Origin: Timema cristinae
Taxonomy: Eukaryota > Arthropoda > Insecta > Phasmatodea > Timematidae
NCBI GenBank assembly: GCA_039000515.1
Contig: JBCFYV010000024.1
Location: forward strand, 42,915,979 to 42,979,978
Direction: 5' to 3'
DNA length: 64,000 bases
Shown: positions 24,455-35,900 of the stretch, in pieces
Layout of the letters: each line of letters opens with the position of its first letter
Position numbering within the stretch: the stretch's first letter is position 1
Position numbers and translations under genes: made by a program
The notes under the pieces: generated by a model
Told to the model about the DNA's origin: nothing
The model's database searches: none
What the model saw: only the letters and a program-made list of their open reading frames with translations

Positions 24455-24725
24455 TTATTTCCAGTCTGTGGCCTTGGTCAGTTTTTTTTATTCAAGCCAT
24501 ATATTCTTCACTACCGGCTGGCTAGGCCTGTCGTAGCTTCATATGCCTTATCATCTAACTTAAGACTAATACAGGCACAACATCCAGTCCCAGTTTCTTA
24601 ATTTATCACTGTGAAAGGGTAAACCCACATTAAGCCAATGATAAATATTTCGGCCATGCCGGGAATAGTTCCCAGGACCCTTAGCTCAGTAGACATACAT
24701 GCTACTGAGTGAACTAAGGAGTTGG
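24455..24725 (-). repeat. SINE type F, reversed
   Basis: GGCTAGGCCTGTCGTAGCTT body, ATTTCGGCCATGCCGGGAAT B-box region, CCTTAGCTCAGTAGACATAC head. Similar to 54361-54574. Confidence 0.75.
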
Positions 24726-25047
24726 ATGTTTTTATATATCAAACTTCCAGTACAATTTTCAAAGGAAAAGCCTTTTAGAAAATTCAAATATATATTTTTG
24801 TGGCCGAAATTGATGGTATATTGCCATTTGAATAGTATTAATTTTGTGTTGATAATATCAATCAAAAGTGACAGCAGATCACATGACTCATGACGTGGAC
24901 GTAACGTTTACGACTGTCAGAGTAAAACATTTCATCTGGGATGTTTAACGTGCACTTTCTGAACAGACTGATATATCTGCACAATTTACAGAGCAAATAT
25001 TTATAAAACAAACACAACACCCAGTACCCTGCGCATTATTTTATCAC

Positions 25048-25247
25048 TGTACATCTTATTGGTCTAATGGTTAGCATTCCTGGCTACCAATCTAGAGGTC
25101 CCATGTTCGATCCCGGTGGTACTATATGTATTTTTTTCCGAAGGTGAGTTGTTCCTATGGTGGCCGGGGTTTGGTTAATCAGGCTCAAGCTAGGTTTACG
25201 ATTTCTTCTGGCATCACATAACCACCACCACCACCACCACCACCACC

Positions 25248-25281
<34 letters not shown>

Positions 25282-25320
25282 TCATCATCACTTCAACTCA
25301 TCGGGGCGAAGTAACCACAC
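25048..25320 (+). repeat. SINE type E with CAC/CAT trinucleotide expansion
   Basis: Head ACATCTTATTGGTCTAATGG, B-box GTTCGATCCC, body GGGGTTTGGTTAATCAGG, end CTTCAACTCATCGGGGCG. Inside, (ACC)n followed by (ATC)n at 25219-25291 replaces the TCAACCCATCATT segment of the 16.8 kb copy; it reads as poly-His in one frame but is not coding. Confidence 0.85.
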
Positions 25321-25424
25321 TTACATCAGAAGATGGATACATATGGTGTTCGCCATTGCCGGTAGAAAACAAGGAATGTCAGCCGAAAAATCCTGGGGGA
25401 ATACACTAAAATATATATAATTAT

Positions 25425-25540
25425 AATAAAAAAAAGCCATCACTGTGAAAAAGGAAGCCCCAAATTCAGCAATGATTCGTTTTTCGTGCATGCCGGGAAT
25501 TGATTCTTAACTCAATAGGAATACTGAGCTAAGAGATTTG
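25425..25540 (-). repeat. SINE type F fragment
   Basis: CCATCACTGTGAAAAAGGAA, TCGTGCATGCCGGGAATTGA, CTCAATAGGAATACTGAGCT, reversed head and body. Confidence 0.6.
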
Positions 25541-25585
25541 ACTCGAGCAAATATTATGTATTCAATTTATAGAGATAACTAACTA

Positions 25586-26239
25586 GGCGGGATTCACACC
25601 AGGACGATACGATAGATATTGTAAGGTCGTAAGCGATACATGATCATTTTCTTATAAGATAGGTATGCTTGTTGGCGTTCAAACTGTATATAAGTGACAA
25701 AACAGTTACACACCAATACGATGGCGACATCAATCGTACAATATGTATATTAAAGCGACACGCTCCGCCAGTCTCTTCACTCCTGTATCATACGATATTT
25801 CAAGGTGACGACATGTCTAGGTCAAACCAGGTTGAAGAAACATTCTTAATTTCTTTAACTAAGGGAAGGAGTCACGAGTTGCAATTAAGAATTGGAAGCT
25901 CCCAGGATTCATTCTAAAAGAAAAAATTATTTACATTTTCCTTCGTGTTGGTTGAGATAGTCCTCTTGAAACTACTTCGTAACTGTGTCACACATTAATT
26001 GAATTTTACGGATGCAACCAATACTTCCTTTTCTTCAAATACCAATACATCACGGGAACGACCTCTTCGTTAGAAGAACTCACGATTACAACTGATAGAC
26101 TGACTCTAAATGACTCTAAAATATGTCTCCTTCCTAAAGATCACCTCGTTTTGGTGTGCAGCAAAACAATCTTAAGATAAAAGTCGCGCCTCGAAATGGT
26201 CGCACGATATAAATCGTATCGTCCTAGTGTGCATCCGCC
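25586..26239. mobile_element. Harbinger-like non-autonomous DNA transposon
   Basis: Left end GGCGGGATTCACACCAGGAC + GATACGAT and right end (reverse complement) GGCGGATGCACACTAGGACG + ATACGAT are clear terminal inverted repeats of about 35 bp; the element is 654 bp. Flanks CTA and TTA could be a mutated TWA target duplication as in PIF/Harbinger. An 82-codon open frame inside (25669-25917) has no transposase motif I recognise. Confidence 0.65.
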
Positions 26240-26345
26240 TTAGGGTAAGAGTGAAGGGGAGTTTTTATAGCACAATATTTTGTTGGTCAAAATAAATCAA
26301 ATATTGCTCAAGTAGAAATATCAAGTTTTATTTCTTCACCACAAC
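26239..26345 (+). mobile_element. fold-back family, left-arm fragment
   Basis: CTTAGGGTAAGAGTG..., ATTTTGTTGGTCAAAATAAA and CAAATATTGCTCAAGTAG match the left arm of the fold-back family (see 63404-63788). It abuts the Harbinger-like element directly. Confidence 0.55.
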
Positions 26346-26573
26346 AGTTCTTGAATAACTGTCGAGGGGGCGAGTGGGGGGTGTCCTGGAATTTAACGAC
26401 AACTTTTTCTCTTTACTTAAAATAAAATGTTTCTTATCTAACGTCACTTCAACAGAATACAAATATATCTTTCTATATGGAGAATTAATTGATTAAATTT
26501 GCTAATTTTTTTATATTACAACTACAAAAACACAATTTTTCTCCCACAACATTATAATTACAACAAACTTTTT

Positions 26574-26613
26574 TTAACACTGCGTCTCACCACCCGTTCG
26601 GTTTATATTCCTT
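26574..26613 (-). repeat. SINE tail fragment
   Basis: ACACTGCGTCTCACCACCCG + TTCGGTTTATA is the common SINE tail, reversed; nothing else of the copy remains. Confidence 0.5.
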
Positions 26614-26727
26614 CTAAAATTTATATTTACATAAGAAATAACCTTCTTAGATTTTCTAAGATTTTTTATTCTAATTAGAAATTTGGGAATTCGTCGGTAA
26701 AATGAAGAATCATATTTGAAAAACTAT

Positions 26728-26733
26728 TTTATT
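26728..26733 (-). terminator. candidate AMN polyadenylation signal
   Basis: AATAAA on the minus strand, about 73 bases past the AMN stop codon, in an A/T-rich 3' flank. The position is right for a short 3' UTR, but this hexamer is common in sequence this AT-rich. Confidence 0.4.
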
Positions 26734-26805
26734 CGATTCATATATAGTTAAAATCTTCTTAATCTCTCTTAATATTAGATGATGATTTTGTTGTAACGGA
26801 CACTG

Positions 26806-26931
26806 CTAATCATCCCTATCCTCCAAAGCTATTTCCTCCAAGTGGAGGGGTTTCACCCTACCCTCTTGCTCTTCCTCATCCTCATCCTCCTTTCTCCTCA
26901 GCGAGCTATACGCAGGACTCTCATGGCTCAC
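26806..26931 (-). CDS. AMN: AMN exon 8: C-terminus and stop
   Basis: The last exon starts after TTTGCAG in phase 0 and encodes [20 protein letters not shown], then [20 protein letters not shown], Asp and TAG (26808-26806). It is acidic and carries SPAYSSL, a tyrosine context that lacks the NPxY or FxNPxF consensus. The exon agrees with the end of exon 7 in phase and has an open frame to the stop; sequence similarity to other AMN tails is not expected here, so its assignment rests on splice signals and phase. Confidence 0.78.
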   Translation of the reverse strand: MSHESPAYSSLRRKEDEDEEEQEGRVKPLHLEEIALEDRDD

Positions 26932-29900
26932 CTGCAAACATACACATCAACACAGCCCCTGCCATGTAGACCACACACAGTACAGCCTGTTTTATTGGAG
27001 GTATTCCACCTATACTTTCTAGCCACACAGATTATGACATGATAGTACATTAGAAGTTACCAACCTGTGACATAACAGTAAATTCAGGTGGAATTTTCCA
27101 TTCTAATATGTTTGAGTTTTATTTAACGAGTTTTAAAGATAAAACGTTTAAACAAATATCATACATTCTTAAATAATTCTTTAAATATATCTATATTATC
27201 AATACCATATTTTTTAAATCATAAAGTAATTGTATTACAAACAAGTTAACCCATTAAAAAGATCATAATGTAGTTCCATTATAGACGAGTTTTTTAAAAT
27301 CGTCTACAACTTTGGCTACTCGGTCTACTAACGAAAATGGCCATTAAGAATCTTTCTGTTAGGATGTAGAGTAAAAATGTCCGTGGAAGAATATGTCTTT
27401 CTAGAATATGAAGCAAGAAAATGAGTATATTTTAAATGATGTCTAGGCTCAAAAGGTAAAGTGAGTATTTATACTTGTCAGCGGAAGAGGATATACCTTA
27501 TCAGTAACTAACTAAGATGCAACCCGCTACGCTAACTACTTCCTCAAGTGTGCATGCAAACTTACCTCTGCGCTCGTCTTGCCGAACATTGGGTTATCGA
27601 AGGCCTGTGGGAGGCTCGTCCAGTGCTGCGCTCTGCCGGTGTCCACCTGAACCTTCCCGCCATTCTCGCTGCCGGTCTCGCTGCTCTGCACCTCTTCTTC
27701 TTCTTCTTCTTCTGCCTCTTTGCCGAACCTCGCGAACACGAAGGGGACAGCTTCAGCCGAACTCAGAAGATTCCTGAGGGAATTAATATCTCCGAGGGTT
27801 GTTTATACAACTATGTAGAGGTTTAGTGCAAATAACTTTGTTTTCTATAGTTTTAGGTAGGATTGAAACAAAACGCGAGCTAAGCCCGAATTTTTTCAGT
27901 TTTAATTTAGCCAATTTTAATTTGTGTGTGTGTGAAAATAAATCTAATATTGCTTAGGTATATACCCCCAGTTTAATTTTTTACCGTAATTTGTACCGTA
28001 TTTTAATACCTATAGGACCCTTAACCCTCTTTAGAACGGCCTTGAATTAAATACATCAAAATTGCTCATCAAATTCCAGAATAGGAAGATATATACATAC
28101 AAATAAATTAAATAACTAGGCTATTATATATTAATAATAATTACGTTTATAGCGGCATCTAAATATCATATTCTTTAAATCAATAAATATACTAACTTAT
28201 CTAATTAATCCATCATGATATGCACATTTGTGCAGTTGTAATTGTACTATTGTCAGCATAAAGCCCTCCCGAGTGTAAGGTGGCTGCGTTATCTGATAGC
28301 TCATGATCTTAATTGATCACTCATATGTAGCTGAAGATTTACACACGTCTATCACAGACTCAAAGTATGTGTGAAGAATGACCCTGGGCCACAGACAAAT
28401 AATATACCCAGACACTCAACCTCCAGGTTAAAATGGTTGCGCTCCTTTTGGCAGCTTGAGTCCTTCAACACTAGGATCGCTGCGGTTAGTCCTATCCTCA
28501 CCCAGCAGCGACACTAGCGAGGCCCAGTGTTGAAGGAGTCAAGCTGCCAAAAGGAGCGCAGTGAAACCTCCATAAGGCTGAGAGTCTGTTTCTTACTTGT
28601 CTGCGGCCTAGGCACGAGACAACCCCTGGATAGCTTAGTAGTAAGAGCGTTGGCGTACTAATCCAAAGGTACTGGTTTCGATTCACTTGTTTAGGTGTCA
28701 TTTTTCAATTTAAAGAATACATATATAAAAGTTATGATATATTAGATTTCCTTTATTTTCTTAAAATTTAATTTCTGGGTACGCCATTGGACGATCATAA
28801 TATCTATCCACTCAGGAGCAATCAGCATAGTGGTGTCATTCATCCACTTTTTTCTCACCACATTACTGAATAGACTCTGGTCTTGTATTAAGTGAAGTTG
28901 TCAAGTGCAAACTTATTACAGAGACTTTAGGCCCTTATAAGTCAACGCTAACAAAATAATTATCCCCAGTAACAAACATTAAATAGGCCTACCTAATATA
29001 TAGAATGCATTAAACCAATAAATACATTGTAAGTTAAACATTTTAAAGACTAAGCTTCTTGCAATTTAAAATAATAATCTTTTCAAACTTTGACTTTTGA
29101 TATCATCTGCACGTTAATCGGCCATCTTGCAACCGATGACCGGAATATTAAATACAAGTCCACGATCGACCAAGGAATAGTTTGGACTTAATTTTTTTTA
29201 TACATTCTTCATTTGACAGCAGCAAAATATGTACCAGTAGAATAGTTTTTCTTTCTTTATGAAATAATCACTTATCAATTTTATTATATTTTTCCATTAT
29301 TTTAAAACCAAAATAATTACTAAAGTCGGAATTTGAAGACTTATTTTAAAAATTAATATTTTTATTGGTAAATATTTTTCATCAACAATTCAAAGTATTA
29401 CCAGAACTAATGAAATGGCGAGGGGATGAAATGGATCATGTGAAATAATTAGGTGATCATATGGATCATGTGAAGTGGCTAGAAGATGATATGGATTATG
29501 TTAAATAGTTAGAGATGATATGGATCATGTGAAATAATTAGGTGATCATATGGATCATGTGAAGTGCTAGAAGATGATATGGATTATTTTAAATAGTTAG
29601 AGGACGATATGGATCATGTGAAATAATTAGGTGATCATATGGATCATGTGTAGTGGCTAGAAGATGATATGGATTATGTTAATAGTTAGAGGACGATATG
29701 GATCATGTGAAATAATTAGTGATCATATGGATGATATGAAATAGTTAGGTGATCATATGGATCATGTGAAGTAGCTAGAAGATGATATGGATTATGTTAA
29801 ATAGTTAGAGGACGATATGGATCATGTGAAATAATTAGGTGATCATATGGATTATATGAAATAGGTAGGTGATCATATGGATCATGTGAAGTAGCTAGAA

Positions 29901-32900
29901 TATGATATGGATTATGTTAAATAGTTAGAGGACGATATGGATCATGTGAAATAATTAGGTGATGATATGGATCATGTGAAGTGGCTAGAAGATGATATGG
30001 ATGATGTGAAATAGTTAGAGGATGATATGGATCATGTTAAATAGTTAGGTGATCATATGGATGATGTGAAATAGCTAGAGTATGATATGGATCATGTTAA
30101 ATAGTGAGAAGATGGTATGGACTATGGGACTTGTCCAAACACCCACCACACTACGGGTGTGTCTGATGCCATAAACACGACTTACAGTTTGTCGCTATAG
30201 ACGACGAACACCAGGTATATCAGCCCCATGACCACAACAACGGCGAGCAAGGAACCGAACATGGTACTCATCGCGCCAGCGAGTCTGGAAGAAGTGATGG
30301 CTGGGCCCGAGGCGTAGACCACAATCCTGGTCACCCCTAGCGACATTTCTGAAACAATCGCAAGACTACTATTGCCTTTCATTTTAGAAGGGCCATATGA
30401 TTCATGTACAAATAACTAAACACATGTATTTGTTGTTTTTCTTTGCTGAAAAATGTATCATTGGTGAAATTTTCCCCTTTCAAAATAATTATTAATTAAT
30501 TGCCGGGGATTGAGTGCTGTGTATGGTCTAGCTAGACTCTAGATTAAAGTTAGTTTTTGAGTCATGTGCTGATATTATCAGTTGCTTCCGATTTTGTAAT
30601 TCCATGTTAAATTATATATATATATATTAAATATATATAATATAATGTATACACCCTTTTCTAGCTCCCAGATAGATAATAATAATAATAAAAATAATAA
30701 TAAATCCTAGTAATAATAATAATAATGTATTAATTCGGGGGCAGCTACACTTCACTTTTTGATAGTAAAGAATGTGTTGTAAGATGCGGTGCTAAATAAA
30801 AAGTGGCCTGTTTTGTTTATGTTAATCATTCACACAATGTTTTTTTAATCACTGCCTCTTATTAATAGTTCAGGTTATACGCACATATATGATACTTAGT
30901 CTAATGGGGCATGGTTGAAGAAGGAAGCATTTTAGAGGTAGTCTACCCGCGTTGGCATGGAGGGAGAGTGGTAAACCATTTAGGGGAAAAAACACCCTCA
31001 GTATACTTGAACGGGATTATATAGCCCCGATCTCCCCTTCATCAGCAGACCAGTCTAACATGAGAGTGACACCTTAGTCCATTCGGCCACTGAAGTGGGT
31101 CACAGTGATGGTTGATTTGTACTAAATTCAGTATTGATTCAAATACGATAGCTTCGCCCGTATGGACAGAGTATGGAAAATAGACTCGACACTTAACCTC
31201 TCTCCAGTATGGTCGCCAGCTCCTTGGCCGTATCACTAGAAGCGCCATTGTAGCTGGCCTTGTCCACCATCACCACCTGGATCTGCCTGGTCAACGTGGT
31301 CTTGCCAACGTAAGCCGTCACGTCGGAAAACTTCCCTTCATTCAGATACCTCTCGACGCGGTCTCGCAGGGAGGCAATCTTGAAGTCACTGTTGTATTCC
31401 AATAACAAGTGAGCACCTGCAAATTATTGCTACCGTTCAAACATCTACCTTAGAATAGTCACTAATTTTAGTCCTTAAAATTTCACAGAAGTTTAGCAAT
31501 ATTAACTAACCATGGAAGTATGATTAGCTCATTAAAGGATTATAAGATCACCAAGGTCATGTCGAATCACCATGCCAGTATTATCTAAGCCTGGCAATGC
31601 CAGCTCACCATGACAGTACCATCTAAGTTTGGCAATGCCAGTTCACCATGCGTGTACCATCTAAGTTGGCAATGCCAGCTCACCATGACAGTACCATCTA
31701 AGTTTGGCAATGCGTACCAGCGTGTATATCTAAGTTGGCAATGCCAGTCGCCATGACAGTACCATCTAAATTTGGCAATGCCAGTTCACCATGCCTGTAC
31801 CATCTAAGAATGCATGCTGGCTCACCATGCAGTACATCTAAGCCTGGCAATGCCGCTCACCATGCCAGTACCATCTAAGTTTGGCAATCCGGCTCACCAT
31901 GCCAGTATCCATCTAAAGCTGGCAATGCCGGCTCACCATGCAGTACCATCTAAGTTGGCAATCCGGCTCACCATGCCAGTATCATCTAAGCCTGGCAATG
32001 CCGGCTCACCATGCCAGTACCATCTAAGTTTGGCAATCCCGGCTCACCATGCCAGTATCATCTAGACTGGCAATAGCAGCTTACCGTGGCAGTGTCATCT
32101 AACCCAGCAATGTAAGCTAACAACGGCAGTCTCGGCGGTAAGCCGACTCGGGTGCGATTGCTCAACGCAACGATTGTGACGTACTCACCACAGACATCGC
32201 AGCAGTGTCCAAGTGGCCGTACCGGTCTGGCGCAAAGGGGTGGTTGACCCTCGCACTGCACGTTGTGGCAGATCTCACGTTGCACTGCCTCCGAGACGCA
32301 CCTACACCCCGTCTGGTCGGTGCAAGATGTCTCCGTGAAAGTGACGAGGTCATAGCGAGAATCTTCCGAGGCCAGAAACTGACGCTCCCCGGCCTCAGAC
32401 CTCAGGAGGTCTTCCCAGTCGTAGGAGCTCATCAACTAAATCGGTCAATACACTTACTATTTCATTGGCCAAAAATATGTGCCCTTTGTTTACAATTTTA
32501 AAGGGCAGCAAAGATTACCCTAATCGGTTACACCAGGCCTGCCCAACTGGCGACCCGCGGGCTGCATATTTTGCGGCCCATAACGCACTAGAAAAGTTTA
32601 AAAAAATAACATCATTCAGGAATCAAGAGAGTTTCTGTTCAAGAGCATCAACTAAAAAAATTGTTGATATTGTAAAGGGCTAATTTCCCGCACACCATTT
32701 AGGGATATTAAATGAGGCCCTTAGCTAACTTCAAGTTGGACAGCCCTGTAGTAGCAGAGTATAATCCATCAAGGCAGGACTGCTACCATCCAGAGAAAAC
32801 GGAGTGTACATTAATTAAACATAAACATGATTAAAATGAATAATTATTTTTTTATAGCAATATTATCCCAATCTCTAAAATGAAGCCAGTGAGCTACTGA

Positions 32901-35900
32901 AAAGTAACGCCTTTCCTTCGGCTAAATCCACAATTTTATGCATTTATTTTTATTAGTATCTAATTAGTAACATAACCGTTTCGGTCACCAAATGGTCTAG
33001 GGCATCACTCTAGTGTTGGACTGGTCTGCTGATGATGGGGAGATCAGGGTTCAAATCTCGGTTGGGTCTACTGAGGGTGTTTTTTCTAAATGATTTATCA
33101 CTCTCCTTCTACTAAAATGCAATTAAATTACCCTTAAAATGGTTCCTTCCTCATCCCCTGAACCGATAATAAGACGTGGTGATCAAAAAAGTTAATAACA
33201 TACGATTTTACTAATAATATTTTCATGACACGAAAACAAAAAGGCTATAAAAATTACCTCGTTGCTGAAGTACAATTGGCCGATACGCGTGTCCGTGTTC
33301 ATCTGATGCATGATATTTCCTACCTCCTTGCTGAAGTATAATTGGTAGATCGACGCTTGGTGTGTTTTACCCCCTCGCTGAAGTTTATTTTGCAGATCAA
33401 CGCTTGGTGTGTCTTACCTCCTCGCTGAAGTTTATTTTTCAGATCAACGTTTGGTTTCTTACCCCCTCTCTGAAGTTTATTTTGCAGATCGATGCTTGGT
33501 GTGTCTTACCTCCTCGCTGAAGTTTATTTGGCAGATCGACGTTTGGTGTATCTTACCCCCTCGCTGAAGTTTATTTGGCAGGTCGACGTTTGGTGTATCT
33601 TACCTCCTCGCTGAAGTTTACTTAGCAGATCAACGCTTGGTGTATCTTACCTCCTCGCTGAAGTTTATTTGGCAGGTCGACGTTTGGTGTATCTTACCTC
33701 CTCGCTGAAGTTTATTTAGCAGATCAACGCTTGGTGTGTCTTACTTCCTCGCTGAAGTTTACTTAGCAGATCAACGCTTGGTGTATCTTACCTCCTCGCT
33801 GAAGTTTATTTGGCAGGTCGACGCTTGGTGTGTCTTACCTCCTCGCTGAAGTTTATTTGGCAGGTCGGCGTTTGGTGTATCTTACCTCCTCGCTGAAGTT
33901 TATTTGGCAGATCAACGCTTGGTGTCTTACCTGCCCGTTGAAGTACATCTGTCCGATCGACACGCGTGCTCGCGGGAGTGTGATGCTGAAACTGCTTTGG
34001 CCTGGGAACACTACTGTGTCCGTCTCACAAGGCACTTTGTCCGAATGGGGGATGGCAGGGTTGGCCGGCGACGAGAGGTTCACCCCTATGGGGGAGTGAA
34101 GATCCCCGAAATCCATCGAGAATATCGGGTTATACCTCTCCTCCGTCTCTCCCAATCCCTTCCAGCTGTCCGGATTTAGCCACTCCAGGGGCTGCCATCG
34201 GGTGAAACGTACGTCTAGACCTGCAACAAATCTCCGGCAATAGTTAGGTGTACGATGCCTTTCTTGACCATAAGAGGAGAGGCCTGGGGTTTGATACCCA
34301 TCTGAATGGTTTGGGTGTGTTTTTGTTTCAATTTGGGTTTTCCTTTCACACTGAGGACTTATAGGTGTTAAGTTTATTTAACAGGGATGTACTGAATAGC
34401 TTATGTTTATAAAAGCGATAAAAAATTATTGTTCATAAATATTTTTTTAATATCTTCACCTAACAATACAAAATATATTTTATATATTAATATAGAGGAT
34501 TATATTGAATATACAAATGTAAACCACAGTAATAACACTATTTCTTATTATTATTAAATTCAAATTTACCTGCTGAGCCGCTGTGCTCGTCATTTTGTAT
34601 CCAGTGGTCCCCGTGACCGTCAAACTCCCTTCTAGTGGTAGTATCAACTCGCCGCTACGAGGTAGCACTAGTCCTCTCAGCGTGGTATCGCCATCTGGTA
34701 GTGACACGGCCATCTGAAGCTCACTGGGGAAAACAACTGTGTCTCTGGAACACGGTTCCCTGTTGACGTCCCAGTTGGCAGGGTTATTGAAGTTGGTATT
34801 GTGCCACCAAACTTTGAGAACACCGTTGACGTATGCCGAGCCTTAAACACAAGAAATGATAATATATTTTATAGATACAGTCAATTTTTTTTAATATAGG
34901 AGAGCGCCTTATAAGAAAAAGTATCTACATTCACATATTCATACGTACAAGACGTGTTCTGCAGCTGTCACTAATTATTAATCGGTATACCTATTTTGGA
35001 AGCGCAAAACCATTAACCCCTCTCACTCACCCCAAACAAAAAAGAAGAAGAAAGAGTTGGTATATTTGGTGATTTAAGACTTAAATGCCTGGAGGACCGT
35101 TTAATTTTAGTTTGTGACTCAAAATACTGTGTGGGTATGTATGTATGTGTATATATATTATTTTGAGTCACAAACTATATAATATTATTAGTAAAAAAAT
35201 AGTCATTGTTCTACATGAGAAAATGGTTTATATTCTCAGCAAAATATATATTTGAAAACAGATTGTTTGATTACTATTAGCTATCAGGGTGCCCAACTTA
35301 TGACCGAGGGCCACAAGTGAATCCACGAGACTAGTGGTGGGTTAATTTTGGTGAAGTTATGCAAATAACGAGAGCGGGTATTTAATTGTGAGTGAAATAA
35401 CAAGTGTTAATTTAAACGTGTTTATTTATGTACGTATCAAACGGATTTACGGACTAAAATACACTATCTTCTAATACGTCAATATAATTCAGCAGATTTA
35501 AGAAATAAATTAAACATGAACCTCAATTGGAACTTTCATGGATTTTTTCCCCACTCAGGTCAAAACTTTCCGTTTCTCGGGCTAAAAAACATCGATTTTA
35601 CTACAGTAAGCTACGTACTTTTCCAAGAAACTTCATAGGCCACAAAAAAAAGTGGGTCTAGTTGGACACGCCTTAGTTATATGCTTTTATTGTGTCGAAA
35701 ATGACGGTATATTACAAAAAATGTTAGAGTGATACTAGCGTCAATGTTGTGGTCGCTAGACACTACAACTACTTAACTTCAGGAAACACTACTAATCGTA
35801 CCCAACTAAAAAATCACCAAAATTTCGCCTTTATTTATTGATCAAGTCACAAAGTTTCTAGTAAAATGCAGCACAACTTGAGACGTTTTGTGATTTTTGT

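Noticed and set aside
25157..25420. Poly-histidine protein
   Set aside because: Trinucleotide run inside a tRNA-derived SINE.
27517..27826. Plus-strand frames with poly-Leu/Phe
   Set aside because: Antisense shadows of AMN exon 7 and its GAA tract.
30182..30382. Stand-alone 66-residue membrane protein starting [13 protein letters not shown]
   Set aside because: Its first part lies in intron 5 before a clear acceptor; it is AMN exon 6.
29415..32110. CRISPR-like repeats
   Set aside because: Units are contiguous tandem repeats without unique spacers, in a eukaryotic intron.
32205..32501. 98-codon plus-strand frame
   Set aside because: Antisense shadow of AMN exon 4.
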